From contig NZ_CAJQUA010000001.1 of NCBI RefSeq assembly GCF_907163135.1, positions 1,317,001-1,381,000 on the forward strand: a stretch of 64,000 bases of DNA, written 5' to 3'. A program made the position numbers and the translations under genes. This document shows, one piece after another, positions 53,912-63,890 of the stretch. Below the pieces are notes generated by a model, which was not told the DNA's origin, made no database searches, and saw nothing but the letters and a program-made list of their open reading frames with translations. Every line of letters begins with the position of its first letter. Position 1 is the stretch's first letter. This DNA comes from Brachymonas denitrificans (GTDB lineage Bacteria; Pseudomonadota; Gammaproteobacteria; Burkholderiales; Burkholderiaceae_C).

Positions 53912-54730
53912 ATGATCTGGAACAGCCTGCTGCTCGGCCTTTCCATCGGCACCGTCATGGGCCTGACCGGTGCCGGCGGCGGCATCCTGGCCATCCCGGC
54001 GCTGGTGCTGGGCATCGGCATGAGCATGGTGGCCGCCAAGCCGGTTGCCTTGCTGGCCGCCACGGCCGGTGCCATGCTGGGCGCGGCAGACGGCCTGCGG
54101 CGCGGGCTGGTGCGCTACAAGGCGGCGCTGTTCATGGTGCTGCTGGGCGCCATCACCTCTCCCATCGGCCAGTGGCTGGCCCATCAGGTGTCGCCCGAAC
54201 TGCTGGCCGTGCTGTTCAGCGGCATCCTGCTGTTCGTGGCCGTGCGCGGCTGGCGGCAGGGCACGCGCTCCCGCAGCGCCATCCTGGTCGAGCGCGTCAC
54301 CCCCTGCATGCTCAACCCCGCCACCGGCAAGTTCAGCTGGACGCCCCGCTGCTTCCTCACCCTGGGCGGCATCGGCGCCGTCACCGGCCTGATGACCGGC
54401 ATGCTGGGCGTGGGCGGCGGCTTCTTCATCGTGCCCATGCTGCAGCGCTTCACCAACCTCAGCTACCAGAGCATCGTGCTCACTTCCCTGGCCGTGATTG
54501 CGCTGGTATCCGGCTCCACCGTGCTGCAGATGGTGCTGCACGGCACCCGCATCGAGCCCTCGGGCTGGTGGTTTGTCGGCGCCACGGCGCTGGGCATGTT
54601 CGCCAGCCGGCTGTTTGCCCACAAGGTGCCGCAGCACTGGCTGCACCGGGGCTTCGCCCTGCTGGTGCTGCTGGCCATGCTGTTGCTGCTGCTCAAGACC
54701 TTTGCCCCGCACTGGCTGCCCCTGGCCTGA
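53912..54730 (+). CDS. tauE: TSUP-family sulfite/anion exporter
   Basis: 272 aa inner-membrane protein of the TauE/SafE family, about eight spans in two repeats, each beginning with a glycine-rich motif (GLTGAGGGILAIPALVLGIG near residue 15 and GMLGVGGGFFIVPML near 165). ATG 53912 starts directly at the first span. It is 23 bases before a persulfide-dioxygenase-like gene, which points to export of sulfite made there. Confidence 0.88.
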   Translation: MIWNSLLLGLSIGTVMGLTGAGGGILAIPALVLGIGMSMVAAKPVALLAATAGAMLGAADGLRRGLVRYKAALFMVLLGAITSPIGQWLAHQVSPELLAVLFSGILLFVAVRGWRQGTRSRSAILVERVTPCMLNPATGKFSWTPRCFLTLGGIGAVTGLMTGMLGVGGGFFIVPMLQRFTNLSYQSIVLTSLAVIALVSGSTVLQMVLHGTRIEPSGWWFVGATALGMFASRLFAHKVPQHWLHRGFALLVLLAMLLLLLKTFAPHWLPLA

Positions 54731-54753
54731 CCCATCCGACGCGAGGATTTGCC

Positions 54754-55638
54754 ATGACGCTCCGCATCACCCCCTTCTTCGACAGCTTCTCGAGCACCCT
54801 GAGCTACGTGCTCGACCTGGGCGACGGCGCCCCGTGCGCCATCATCGACCCGGTGCTCGATTACGACCCCAAGGCCGGCCGCACCAGCACCGACAGCGCG
54901 CGCAAGCTGATCTCGCATGTGCAGCGTCACCGCCTGCAACTGCATTGGATCATCGAGACCCATGCCCACGCCGACCACCTCTCCGCCGCGCCCTTCATCC
55001 AACAGCAGCTGGGCGGCAAGACCGTCATCGGCAAGCACATCACCACCGTGCAGCGCACCTTTGCCGGCATCTACCATTTGCCCGGGCTGCCCACGGATGG
55101 CAGCCAGTTCGACGTGCTGCTGGGCGAAGGCGAACAAATCGAGCTGGGCGGCGTGCGCATCGAGGCCATGCATGTCCCCGGCCACACGCCCGCCGACACG
55201 GCCTGGCATGTGCATGCGCCGGCAGGAGAAGCCGATCTGGTCTTCGTGGGCGACACCCTGTTCGCGCCCGATGGGGGCACGGCGCGCTGCGACTTTCCCG
55301 GCGGTTCCGCCTCGCAGCTGTACCACTCGGTGCACCGCCTGCTGGCCCTGCCGGACGACACCCGTCTGTTCCTCTGCCACAACTATGCCGATGGCGTGGC
55401 CGACAACCCGGCGGCCTATTGCGAGCACACCGTGGCCGAACAGCGACGCAGCAACAAGCATGTGCGCGACGGCATCAGCGAACAGGAGTTCGTCACCATG
55501 CGCACGGCCCGCGACGCCACGCTGGACATGCCGCAACTCATCCTCCCGGCGGTGCAGGTCAATATTCGCGCCGGCGCCCTGCCGGAACCCGAGCACAACG
55601 GCACGCGCTATCTGAAAATTCCGCTGGACGTCCTGTAA
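54754..55638 (+). CDS. Metallo-beta-lactamase-fold persulfide dioxygenase-like protein
   Basis: 294 aa. Metal motif THAHADH, further ligands in HVPGHTPADT and GDTLFAPDGGTARCDFPGGSA, the last characteristic of the Blh/ETHE1-like branch. Expected to oxidise glutathione persulfide to sulfite with one Fe(II). It fits the upstream sulfite exporter as a sulfide-detoxification pair. ATG 54754 follows GAGGA. Confidence 0.87.
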   Translation: MTLRITPFFDSFSSTLSYVLDLGDGAPCAIIDPVLDYDPKAGRTSTDSARKLISHVQRHRLQLHWIIETHAHADHLSAAPFIQQQLGGKTVIGKHITTVQRTFAGIYHLPGLPTDGSQFDVLLGEGEQIELGGVRIEAMHVPGHTPADTAWHVHAPAGEADLVFVGDTLFAPDGGTARCDFPGGSASQLYHSVHRLLALPDDTRLFLCHNYADGVADNPAAYCEHTVAEQRRSNKHVRDGISEQEFVTMRTARDATLDMPQLILPAVQVNIRAGALPEPEHNGTRYLKIPLDVL

Positions 55639-55931
55639 GGCTGAACGCCTCCGGACAAGGCCGCAGGCTTGCAGTGCCAGCCAAGTCCCGTCACGCCCTG
55701 CCCGAACAGGCATGACGCCTCCCTGCAAGCACGCCCCGTTGTACCCGGAGACCGACACCTGCCACCAGGCAGCTCGCTGCACTGCACCATCCGCGTGCAT
55801 GAGGCTGCCACAGGCCGTAAAATGAAAGTTTGGCCCGCGCCAGCGCGGCGTGGCGCCCCTGCATGACAAACTGCTTCCGGCCGCGGCCCCCTGCCGTGCA
55901 GCCATGGATGCCCATTCGACCCCACACCATC

Positions 55932-58900
55932 ATGACCGACGCCCTGCAGCAACCTGGCCTGAACAGCCTGACCAAATCGTTTGAACCCGCCGCACTCGAG
56001 GCCCAGTGGGGCCCGGAATGGGAAAAACGCGGCTACGGCCAGGCCGGTTTCCGCGGCACCGGCACGCCCAGCGCGGCAGCACACGCCGCCGGCCATGACT
56101 TCGCCATCCAGCTGCCGCCGCCCAACGTCACCGGCACGCTGCACATGGGCCACGCCTTCAACCAGACCATCATGGACAGCCTGACGCGCTACCACCGCAT
56201 GATGGGCTACAACACGGCCTGGATCCCCGGCACCGACCACGCCGGCATCGCCACCCAGATCGTGGTGGAGCGCCAGTTGCAGGGCCAGGGCATCAGCCGC
56301 CACGACATGGGCCCCACCCCGGCCGAGGCACGCAAGAACTTCGTCGCCAAGGTCTGGGAATGGAAGGAACAGAGCGGCAACACCATCACCACGCAGATGC
56401 GCCGCATGGGCGACAGCGTGGACTGGAGCCGCGAATATTTCACCATGGACGACAAGCTGAGCAAGGTCGTCACCGAAACCTTCGTTCGCCTGTATGAGCA
56501 AGGCCTCATCTACCGCGGCAAGCGTCTGGTCAACTGGGACCCGGTGCTCAAGAGCGCCGTGAGTGATCTCGAAGTGGAAAGCGAAGAGGAAGACGGCTTC
56601 CTCTGGCACATCGCCTACCCGCTGAAAGACGAAGACGGCAGCCTGCAGGCCGCCGGTGCGCCGAGCCACCTGACCGTGGCCACCACCCGCCCCGAAACCA
56701 TGCTGGGCGACGTCGCCGTCATGGTGCACCCCGAAGACGAGCGCTACCAGGCCCTGATCGGCAAGACCGTGATCCTGCCGCTGGTCGGCCGCGAGATTCC
56801 GGTGATTGCCGATGACTACGTGGACCGCGCATTCGGCACCGGCGTGGTCAAGGTCACGCCCGCGCACGACCCCAACGACTACCTGGTCGGCCAGCGCCAC
56901 AAGCTGCCGATGATCTGCGTGCTCAACCTCGACGCCACGATCAACGACAACGCCCCCGAAATCTTCCGTGGCATGGACCGCTTTGCCGCGCGCAAGGCCA
57001 TCGTCAAGGATCTGGAGGCTCTCGGCGCGCTGGTCGAAACCAAGAAACACAAGCTGATGGTGCCGCGCTGCGCACGCACCGGCCAGATCGTCGAGCCGAT
57101 GCTGACCGACCAGTGGTTCGTCGCCATGAACAAGGTGGGCGAAGGCGACCCCACCGGCAAGAGCATCGCCCAGAAGGCCATCGACGCCGTCGAAAGCGGC
57201 CAGGTGCGCTTCGTACCCGAGAACTGGGTCAACACCTACAACCAGTGGATGAACAACATCCAGGACTGGTGCATCAGCCGCCAGCTCTGGTGGGGCCACC
57301 AGATTCCGGCCTGGTATGACGACGAAGGCAACGTCTACGTCGCCCGCAACGAGGACGAAGCCAAGGCCCAGTGGAAAGCCCGCATCCAGGAGGGCATGGC
57401 CCACGCGCGTGTGCGTTGCCACACCTCGATTACGGACAGCCTGCAGCTCAAGCTGACGCAAGGGCCCAAGCTGACACGCGACGAGGATGTGCTGGATACC
57501 TGGTACTCCTCTGCTCTGGTGCCATTCAGCACCATGGGGTGGCCTGAATCGGCTGCGGGGGGCGCTTCGGCTCTCGGCGCTGCCGGGACGGCTCATGCTC
57601 GCTTCGCTCACGAAATCGCCGCTCCCGGCGCCGGTAGCAGCCGAGGCGATGTGCCGCCCGCCCCGAATAACGAAGAGAGTGTGGCTTCGACCGCAGCAGC
57701 TTTGGCTGAGGCCGGAATCGGATCCGGCGATTTGGCGAGCGCAGCGAGCATGAGCCGGACCGATTCCGGCCTCAGCCAAAGCGGCACCGAAGCCACAACG
57801 AACGACTACGACCTGTATTTGCCCAGCACCGTGCTGGTCACCGGTTACGACATCATCTTCTTCTGGGTCGCCCGGATGATCATGATGACCACCCATTTCA
57901 CCGGCAAAGTCCCCTTCCGCCACGTCTACATCCACGGCCTGGTGCGCGATGCCCAGGGCAAGAAGATGAGCAAGTCCGAAGGCAACGTACTGGATCCGGT
58001 CGACCTGATCGATGGCATCGAACTCGCCCCGCTGCTGGACAAGCGCACCACCGGCCTGCGCAAACCCGAAACCGCACCCAAGGTGCGCAAGGACACCGAG
58101 AAGGAATTCCCCAACGGCATCCCCGCCTATGGCGCAGACGCACTGCGCTTCACCTTCGCCGCGCTCGCCAGCCTGGGCCGCAGCATCAACTTCGACAGCA
58201 AGCGCTGCGAGGGCTACCGCAACTTCTGCAACAAGCTCTGGAACGCCACCCGCTTCGTGCTGATGAACTGCGAAGGCCATGATTGCGGCATCGTGGCGGA
58301 TCCGAATGCGCCGAAGGTCTGCGACAAGAGCCACAAGACCTTCTCCCAGCCGGATCGCTGGATCGTCAGCCAGTTGCAGCGTGTGGAGGCGGAAGTGGCC
58401 AAGGGCTTTGCCGAGTACCGCCTCGACAACGTCGCCAACACGCTCTACGACTTCGTCTGGAACGAGTTCTGCGACTGGTATCTGGAAATCGCCAAGGTGC
58501 AGATCCAGACCGGCGATGCGCCGCGCCAAACCGGCACGCGCTACACGCTGATCCGCGTGCTGGAAACGATCCTGCGTCTTGCCCACCCGATCATCCCCTT
58601 TATCACCGAAGAACTGTGGCAGAAGGTGGCCCCCATCGCCGGCCGCGCGGGCGACTCGATCAGCATTGCCGAGTATCCGGTGTGCAACCCCGAGAAGTTC
58701 GACGAGCAGGCCGAGGCGCATGTGGCCAAGCTCAAGCAGATGGTCGATGCCTGCCGCAACCTGCGCGGCGAAATGGGCGTATCGCCGGCACAACGCCTGC
58801 CGCTGTATGCGCTGGGCGATGCCGCCTTCCTGCAGGAAGTGGCACCCGCGCTGCAGGCGCTGGCCAAACTGAGCGAAGTGAAGGTGTTCGACAACGAAGC

Positions 58901-59177
58901 CGATTGGCAGGCCGCGGCCCAGGCCGCTCCGGTGGCCGTGGTCGGCGAGGCCCGCCTGGCCCTGTTCATGGAGATCGACAAGGACGCCGAACGCGCCCGC
59001 CTCTCCAAGGAAGCCGCCCGCCTCGAAGGCGAGATCGCCAAGGCCAACGGCAAGCTGAACAACCAGAACTTCGTCGCCAAGGCCCCGCCTGCGGTGATCG
59101 AACAGGAACAGAAGCGCGTGGCCGAGTTCGGTGCCACGCTGGCCAAGGTGAAGGAACAACTCGCCCGCCTGGGCTGA
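55932..59177 (+). CDS. valS: Valyl-tRNA synthetase with in-frame repeat-derived insertion
   Basis: Class-I synthetase charging tRNA-Val, 1081 aa against about 950 in E. coli. HIGH motif [17 protein letters not shown] near residue 60, the CP1 editing domain ([10 protein letters not shown]), KMSKS in [11 protein letters not shown] and a C-terminal coiled coil. The excess length is largely residues 540-624 (bases 57549-57803), inserted between GWPE and [14 protein letters not shown] in the catalytic domain before KMSKS. This stretch is Ala/Ser/Gly-rich and derived from the palindromic repeat. No stop or frameshift is present and the essential motifs are intact, so the gene is probably functional. 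ATG 55932 was chosen by similarity of the start; longer in-frame starts upstream look non-coding. Confidence 0.96.
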   Translation: MTDALQQPGLNSLTKSFEPAALEAQWGPEWEKRGYGQAGFRGTGTPSAAAHAAGHDFAIQLPPPNVTGTLHMGHAFNQTIMDSLTRYHRMMGYNTAWIPGTDHAGIATQIVVERQLQGQGISRHDMGPTPAEARKNFVAKVWEWKEQSGNTITTQMRRMGDSVDWSREYFTMDDKLSKVVTETFVRLYEQGLIYRGKRLVNWDPVLKSAVSDLEVESEEEDGFLWHIAYPLKDEDGSLQAAGAPSHLTVATTRPETMLGDVAVMVHPEDERYQALIGKTVILPLVGREIPVIADDYVDRAFGTGVVKVTPAHDPNDYLVGQRHKLPMICVLNLDATINDNAPEIFRGMDRFAARKAIVKDLEALGALVETKKHKLMVPRCARTGQIVEPMLTDQWFVAMNKVGEGDPTGKSIAQKAIDAVESGQVRFVPENWVNTYNQWMNNIQDWCISRQLWWGHQIPAWYDDEGNVYVARNEDEAKAQWKARIQEGMAHARVRCHTSITDSLQLKLTQGPKLTRDEDVLDTWYSSALVPFSTMGWPESAAGGASALGAAGTAHARFAHEIAAPGAGSSRGDVPPAPNNEESVASTAAALAEAGIGSGDLASAASMSRTDSGLSQSGTEATTNDYDLYLPSTVLVTGYDIIFFWVARMIMMTTHFTGKVPFRHVYIHGLVRDAQGKKMSKSEGNVLDPVDLIDGIELAPLLDKRTTGLRKPETAPKVRKDTEKEFPNGIPAYGADALRFTFAALASLGRSINFDSKRCEGYRNFCNKLWNATRFVLMNCEGHDCGIVADPNAPKVCDKSHKTFSQPDRWIVSQLQRVEAEVAKGFAEYRLDNVANTLYDFVWNEFCDWYLEIAKVQIQTGDAPRQTGTRYTLIRVLETILRLAHPIIPFITEELWQKVAPIAGRAGDSISIAEYPVCNPEKFDEQAEAHVAKLKQMVDACRNLRGEMGVSPAQRLPLYALGDAAFLQEVAPALQALAKLSEVKVFDNEADWQAAAQAAPVAVVGEARLALFMEIDKDAERARLSKEAARLEGEIAKANGKLNNQNFVAKAPPAVIEQEQKRVAEFGATLAKVKEQLARLG
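57549..57803. repeat. Double-hairpin palindromic repeat element, copy inside valS (B)
   Basis: 255 bp homologous to the intergenic copy at 25737-26046. Shared parts: left edge with GGGGGGCGCTTCGG, hairpin-1 loop CTCATGCTCGCTTCGCTCAC, linker CCGCCCCGAATAACGAAGAG, and hairpin-2 loop GCGAGCGCAGCGAGCATGAG, the near reverse complement of the first loop. Hairpin 2 has perfect 23-bp arms at 57699-57721 and 57760-57782, with a sequence unlike copy A's arms; hairpin 1 is imperfect. The length is a multiple of three and one frame is fully open, matching the valS frame. Confidence 0.88.
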
Positions 59178-59188
59178 TCCTTGCCCGA

Positions 59189-59220
59189 CGGCGCAGCGCT
59201 CCCCGGCCTGCGCCGTTTTT
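59189..59220 (+). terminator. Rho-independent terminator after valS
   Basis: CGGCGCA/TGCGCCG arms (7 bp) with a 13-base loop followed by TTTTT, 11 bases after the stop. Confidence 0.85.
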
Positions 59221-59268
59221 CCCCTGCCGGCTTCGTCACCGGCAACCGTTACGACAAAGCATTCCACC

Positions 59269-60846
59269 ATGTCCTCCCAGCCCGAAAGCAAGAACAACAC
59301 GGCCGCCCTCACCCCGGACGACTATCTGAAGAAAATCCTCAACGCCCGCGTCTATGACGTGGCGAAGGAAACCCCGCTCGATCTTGCGCGCAACCTGAGC
59401 CGCCGCCTCAACAACACCGTGCTGCTCAAGCGCGAAGACAAGCAGCCCGTGTTCAGCTTCAAGCTGCGCGGCGCCTACAACAAGATGGCGCAGCTCTCGC
59501 CCGGGCAACTGCACAAGGGCGTGATCTGCGCCTCCGCTGGCAACCACGCGCAAGGCGTGGCGCTGGGTGGACGCACCCTGAACACACGCACCGTGATCGT
59601 GATGCCCATCACCACGCCGCAGCTCAAGGTGGATGCCGTCAAGGCCCTCGGCGGCGAAGTGGTGCTGGCCGGCGAGAGCTATACCGATGCCTACAACCAC
59701 GCCGTCAAGCTGCAGGAGGAGGAAGGCCTGACCTTCATCCATCCCTTCGATGATCCGGACGTGATCGCCGGCCAGGGCACGGTTGCGATGGAAATCCTGC
59801 AGCAGCTGCAGTCGCTGCCGCACAAGCATCTGGATGCCGTATTCGTCGCCATCGGCGGCGGCGGGTTGATCTCCGGCGTGGCCAACTACATCAAGGCTGT
59901 GCGCCCGGGCATCAAGGTGATCGGCGTGCAGATGGATGATTCCAATGCCATGATCCAGTCGGTGCAGAAGGGCGAGCGCGTCACGCTCAATGACGTGGGC
60001 CTGTTCTCCGACGGCACCGCCGTCAAGCTGGTGGGCGAGGAGACTTTCCGCATTACCCGCAAGCTGGTGGACGACTATGTGGAGGTCGACACCGACGCCG
60101 TCTGCGCCTCCATCAAGGATATTTTCGTGGACACGCGCAGCATCGTGGAACCCGCCGGCGCCATGGGCGTGGCCGCCATCAAGCAGTATGTGGCCAAGCA
60201 CCAGTGCGAGGGCAAGACCTTCGCCGCCATCCTCTGCGGCGCCAACATGAACTTCGACCGCCTGCGCTTCGTCGCCGAGCGCGCCGAGGTGGGCGAGGAG
60301 CACGAAGGCCTGTTCGCCATCACCATCCCCGAGGAGCGCGGCAGCTTCCGTCGTCTGTGCGCGCTGATCGACAACCTGGGCGGCGGCCCGCGCAGCGTGA
60401 CCGAATTCAACTACCGCATGAACAGCAGCGAGCGTGCCCACGTGTTCGTCGGCATCAGCATGCACGGCAAGGGCGAGAGCAGGGAAATTGCCGCCAAACT
60501 GGTGGAACAGGGCTTCGACGCCATCGACCTCACCCACAACGAGCTGGCCAAGGCCCACGTGCGCTACATGGTAGGCGGCAGCAGCAGCGTGGCCACTGAC
60601 GAGCGCCTGCTGCGATTCGAATTTCCCGAGCGCCCGGGTGCGCTGATGCGTTTCCTGAGCATGCTCAACCCGGCCTGGAACATCTCGCTGTTCCATTACC
60701 GTAACCAGGGCGCCGACTACAGCGAGGTGCTGGTCGGCATCCAGGCCCCTGCCTCTGACGATGCACGCTTCCACGAATTTCTGGAGCAGCTGGGCTATCC
60801 CTACGTGGAAGAAACAGACAACCCGGTCTACCGGATGTTCCTGTAA
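59269..60846 (+). CDS. ilvA: Threonine ammonia-lyase, biosynthetic
   Basis: PLP enzyme converting threonine to 2-oxobutyrate, first step of isoleucine synthesis. 525 aa. PLP lysine in FSFKLRGAYNKM, SAGNHAQGVAL, PLP-phosphate glycine loop GGGGLISGVANY. C-terminal regulatory ACT-like domains (about residues 335-525), two repeats, so isoleucine feedback is expected. Follows valS after a terminator. Confidence 0.96.
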   Translation: MSSQPESKNNTAALTPDDYLKKILNARVYDVAKETPLDLARNLSRRLNNTVLLKREDKQPVFSFKLRGAYNKMAQLSPGQLHKGVICASAGNHAQGVALGGRTLNTRTVIVMPITTPQLKVDAVKALGGEVVLAGESYTDAYNHAVKLQEEEGLTFIHPFDDPDVIAGQGTVAMEILQQLQSLPHKHLDAVFVAIGGGGLISGVANYIKAVRPGIKVIGVQMDDSNAMIQSVQKGERVTLNDVGLFSDGTAVKLVGEETFRITRKLVDDYVEVDTDAVCASIKDIFVDTRSIVEPAGAMGVAAIKQYVAKHQCEGKTFAAILCGANMNFDRLRFVAERAEVGEEHEGLFAITIPEERGSFRRLCALIDNLGGGPRSVTEFNYRMNSSERAHVFVGISMHGKGESREIAAKLVEQGFDAIDLTHNELAKAHVRYMVGGSSSVATDERLLRFEFPERPGALMRFLSMLNPAWNISLFHYRNQGADYSEVLVGIQAPASDDARFHEFLEQLGYPYVEETDNPVYRMFL

Positions 60847-60910
60847 GCCGCCCCGGGCGTGCGGGCCTGAGCCCGGCACTGTAGCCGCTTCGCTACTGCC
60901 CACGAAACAG

Positions 60911-60945
60911 AAAAAGCGCACCTCCTTCACGGACGTGCGCTTTTT
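60911..60945. terminator. Bidirectional terminator between ilvA and the minus-strand lipoprotein gene
   Basis: AAAAAGCGCAC/GTGCGCTTTTT arms, 11 bp, with T-runs in both directions, in the convergent gap. Confidence 0.92.
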
Positions 60946-60969
60946 GCATGGCCAGACCGGATCCCGGGC

Positions 60970-61287
60970 TTACCAGCTGCGGCCCAACCAACGCAGATTG
61001 TGCAGCACGTTGGTTGCGTTGTTGACAGTACCCAGCGTGTCGTTGATTTCCTCGCTCTTGGCGCGGCGACGCTTGTTGGCCAGGTCGATTTCTTCCGAGG
61101 CGTTGGTACGCTGGCGGCGATGCTGGTCCAGTTCGGCACGGCTCACACGGGCAGATTCGCGATTGCGCGCCGACTTGATGGCAGCGGACTCATCGCCCAT
61201 GCCGTACTCACCCACGCCACCGCCAGCAGCGCAGCCGGTGAGCACGAATACGGTCGAAATCAGGAACAGGGGAAAACGGGTTTTCAT
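60970..61287 (-). CDS. Small hypothetical lipoprotein
   Basis: 105 aa. Lipobox LTGC with Cys19, then a Gly-rich stretch and a charged helical middle part (RNRESARVSRAELDQHRRQR) that may form a coiled coil. No family recognised. The ATG at 61287 gives a clean lipoprotein signal. The neighbouring minus-strand gene also encodes a short lipoprotein with a charged helix. Confidence 0.75.
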   Translation of the reverse strand: MKTRFPLFLISTVFVLTGCAAGGGVGEYGMGDESAAIKSARNRESARVSRAELDQHRRQRTNASEEIDLANKRRRAKSEEINDTLGTVNNATNVLHNLRWLGRSW

Positions 61288-61328
61288 GGTCGTTAAGAGA
61301 TAAGGGGTTGAACAGGCAGTAAAACGGA

Positions 61329-61583
61329 TCAGCGGACGATCAGCACATCGGCACCATAGCCACCGGTTGCACGGCGCACGGCATCGGCTTCGTCCATCAG
61401 GCGCTCACGGCGCTCCTGACGGCGTTCGGCGCGTTCGGCACGCTCGAAGGCAGCGGTTTCACGGGCTGCGGCCCGGGCGGCCGCCGGGTCTGCCTCGAAC
61501 GTGCGATAGCCAACCACGGGGCTGGAACATGCGGTCGCCAGGGCGGCAGCGGACAGCATCAGGGGTGTAACAAGATGGCGCAT
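61329..61583 (-). CDS. Small hypothetical lipoprotein with charged helix
   Basis: 84 aa from MRHLVTPLM. Lipobox LATAC, followed by Ala-rich and then strongly charged helix (AFERAERAERRQERRERLMD). No family recognised. The upstream in-frame start at 61607 would place extra polar residues before the signal and is less likely. Possibly co-transcribed with the lipoprotein gene at 60970. Confidence 0.7.
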   Translation of the reverse strand: MRHLVTPLMLSAAALATACSSPVVGYRTFEADPAAARAAARETAAFERAERAERRQERRERLMDEADAVRRATGGYGADVLIVR

Positions 61584-61773
61584 GGGTATCCTTGAGGGTT
61601 CAGTCACATTTGCTGACGAAAATTACCGGCGGATTATATACACGTGGAAGCATGAAAACTTAGGACCCAAATATTCATGCCCCCATTTTTTTCTGACCCC
61701 CGTCATGAAGACGTGATCCCCCCTGCTGCCGGGCGTCACGAAAGCTGCCATGCAGATGGTTTACAGTTCTGGC

Positions 61774-62625
61774 ATGGAAAATTCCATCCGCCACCTGCTG
61801 CTGGCCATCCAGTTCTTCACGCGCCTGCCCTTGCCCGGTCCGGTGATGCAATGGGTGGGTTTCAGCCCTTTGCTGATGCGCAACGCCATGGGCCACATGC
61901 CGGCGGTGGGCTGGCTGGTCGGCAGTGTGGCAGCGGTGGCTTACGCCGGCACGCTCTGGCTGTGGGGCACTCCGGTCATGCTGATGGCCTCTTCCACCCT
62001 GCTGCTGGCACTGGCAGCCCTCATCAGCACCATCGCCACTATCTGGGTCACCGGTGCCTTTCACGAGGATGGCCTGGGCGATGTGGCTGACGCCCTGGGT
62101 GGCCATACCAGCCCCGAACGCGCGCTGGCGATCATGAAGGACTCCCGGGTGGGCAGCTATGCGGTCGTCACACTGATCGTGGCCCTGCTGCTGAAGGTGC
62201 TGCTGCTGGCCGCCCTGGGCATTCTCCAGACCACGGTCGTGCTGTGGGTGCTGGTGGCCGCGCATGTGCTGTCGCGCTTTCTGCCGCTGCTGCTGGTGAA
62301 GATGCTGCCGCACGTGGGGCTGGAGGGCCAGTCCAAAACCCTGCAGGCTACCGGCGGCATGCAGCAGCTGCCGATCTGGACTGCCGCGCTGTGGTGCACC
62401 CCGCTGGCCGGCCTGTCTCTGCTGGACCAGGGTCCAGGGCTGCTGGCCATCATCGCAACGGCCACGGTTGCAGCAGCCTTGGCCATGCTGCTGATGGGCT
62501 GGTGGTTCCGGCGCCGTCTGGGCGGCGTGACCGGGGATTGCCTGGGTGCCACCCAGCAGGTGTGCGAACTGGTGTTCTACGGCGCCGCACTCAGCGCCAC
62601 TCTCAGCGCCATGGGGCAGCCATGA
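61774..62625 (+). CDS. cobS: Adenosylcobinamide-GDP ribazoletransferase
   Basis: 283 aa inner-membrane enzyme joining adenosylcobinamide-GDP and alpha-ribazole in the last part of B12 assembly. Start MENSIRHLLLAIQFFTRLP is the family signature; TGAFHEDGLGDVADALGG and KDSRVGSYAV carry the conserved acidic motif. About six to seven spans. ATG 61774 preferred over 61750/61756 by this signature. Overlaps the phosphatase gene by four bases. Confidence 0.93.
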   Translation: MENSIRHLLLAIQFFTRLPLPGPVMQWVGFSPLLMRNAMGHMPAVGWLVGSVAAVAYAGTLWLWGTPVMLMASSTLLLALAALISTIATIWVTGAFHEDGLGDVADALGGHTSPERALAIMKDSRVGSYAVVTLIVALLLKVLLLAALGILQTTVVLWVLVAAHVLSRFLPLLLVKMLPHVGLEGQSKTLQATGGMQQLPIWTAALWCTPLAGLSLLDQGPGLLAIIATATVAAALAMLLMGWWFRRRLGGVTGDCLGATQQVCELVFYGAALSATLSAMGQP

Positions 62626-63263
62626 TGCCGCACACGCCGATCACGCCCCATTGGTGGCTGCTGCGCCATGCCGCACCGCTGGTGCAGGAGGGTGTCTGCT
62701 ACGGGCAGCTCGACGTCTCCGCGGATATCGAGGGCACGCACCACGCCGCGCTCAATTTCAGCCGCTTCGTGCAGTCGCGCCACGCTGCCCAGGGCGGCAC
62801 CCGCATCCGGTTGCTGGCCTCGCCCCTGCAGCGCTGCCTGCAACTGGCACGCACGGTAGAGCGCCAGCTGCTGCAGGAAGGCCTGCACTGCCAGCTGCAG
62901 ACCGATGAGCGCCTGATGGAGATGGACTTCGGCGATTGGGAAGGCCAGCCCTGGGACAATGTCTCGCGCAAGGAGTGGGACGACTGGATGGCGGACTTCG
63001 CCGGCTACGAGGTCGGCCGCCGCGGCGAATCGCTGGCGCAGATGATTGCCCGCGTACAGCAGGCCCGGCAGGAACAGGCTCCCGCAGAACCAGGGGAATG
63101 GATCGTCTGGGTAACCCATGCGGGCGTGATCAAGGCGCTTGAACTGCTGGGTCAGGGCCTGTCCGCCAGCGATATCACCTCGCCACGCCAGTGGCCACAA
63201 GCCTCCTGCACGCACGGGCAGTGGCTGGCCGCCCCGCTTTCGCTGGGCTCGGCATCCGTCTAG
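62622..63263 (+). CDS. cobC: Histidine phosphatase, probable alpha-ribazole phosphatase (CobC-like)
   Basis: 213 aa histidine-phosphatase-fold protein. Catalytic histidine in LLRHAAP (family RHG/RHA), SPLQRC, acid motif MEMDFGDWEGQPWD and second histidine in VWVTHAGVI. Coupled to cobS by ATGA overlap, so dephosphorylation of alpha-ribazole phosphate is the expected role. Its stop codon shares the CTAG palindrome with the stop of the convergent gene. Confidence 0.88.
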   Translation: MMPHTPITPHWWLLRHAAPLVQEGVCYGQLDVSADIEGTHHAALNFSRFVQSRHAAQGGTRIRLLASPLQRCLQLARTVERQLLQEGLHCQLQTDERLMEMDFGDWEGQPWDNVSRKEWDDWMADFAGYEVGRRGESLAQMIARVQQARQEQAPAEPGEWIVWVTHAGVIKALELLGQGLSASDITSPRQWPQASCTHGQWLAAPLSLGSASV

Positions 63264-63760
63264 TGCGAAGCAGGCTCGGCGGCAGGTTCCGCCAGCGGGG
63301 CAGAAGCAGGGTTTTCATCGGCAGGGGTAGCGCCACCGTCGACTGGCGCTTCACCCTCGGCGGCAGACGCATCGGAGGCCATGGGGTCGGCAACAGGCGC
63401 GGCGGTCTCGACCGGATCCTGACGCTGCAGTTCAACACCACCCGGCGCCACGATGGCACCCGGCTCGGTCGGAGCCACGGCAGACGAGCCCCCCAGTGCG
63501 GATTTGCCGGTCATCAGTTCCATCTGGGAGGATGCTCCCAAATCCAGCGCCCCGGCACTGGCCGCGTCAGATGCGGCATCCTGCTTGACCGGGCTGCCCT
63601 GCCCCGCCCCAAGGCCCAGATAGACCCCGCCCACCACGGCAAACAGCACCAGTGCGGCCACGATGGCCAGTAGCAGGCGCTTGTCGACAGGCACTTCTAC
63701 GCCGGCAATGGTGGTCGTGGCGGTGCGGCGCGAAGAAGGAGAAGAAGACGGACGAGGCAT
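63260..63760 (-). CDS. Hypothetical single-span membrane protein with Ala/Pro/Asp-rich tail
   Basis: 166 aa from MPRPSSSPSSRRT. Cytoplasmic Ser/Arg-rich N terminus, one membrane span (LLLAIVAALVLFAVVGGVYL, residues about 29-48), then a long low-complexity Ala/Pro/Asp/Glu-rich tail, presumably periplasmic. No domain recognised; the shape resembles small SPOR/TolA-like or sporulation-envelope linker proteins, but this is not a homology claim. Longer in-frame starts exist upstream (to 63874). Confidence 0.65.
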   Translation of the reverse strand: MPRPSSSPSSRRTATTTIAGVEVPVDKRLLLAIVAALVLFAVVGGVYLGLGAGQGSPVKQDAASDAASAGALDLGASSQMELMTGKSALGGSSAVAPTEPGAIVAPGGVELQRQDPVETAAPVADPMASDASAAEGEAPVDGGATPADENPASAPLAEPAAEPASH

Positions 63761-63890
63761 GGCAACACGATACGCACCCATGGCGCGCATGGCAAAAACG
63801 GAACACCCTGCTTTGTAACAGGAATATGCCTGGCTGGCTATCGACAGTCGGCAAGCTTTGTTGCCGTATGTCAATGAAGCCGCCTGGCGC

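Noticed and set aside
55932-59177. valS as a pseudogene because of the insertion
   Set aside because: The frame is intact through the insertion, HMGH and KMSKS motifs are present, and no second valS was seen; a pseudogene would need frameshift or stop.
61608-61773. Cobalamin riboswitch upstream of cobS
   Set aside because: The gap is short and I find neither the B12-box consensus nor the expected paired stems.
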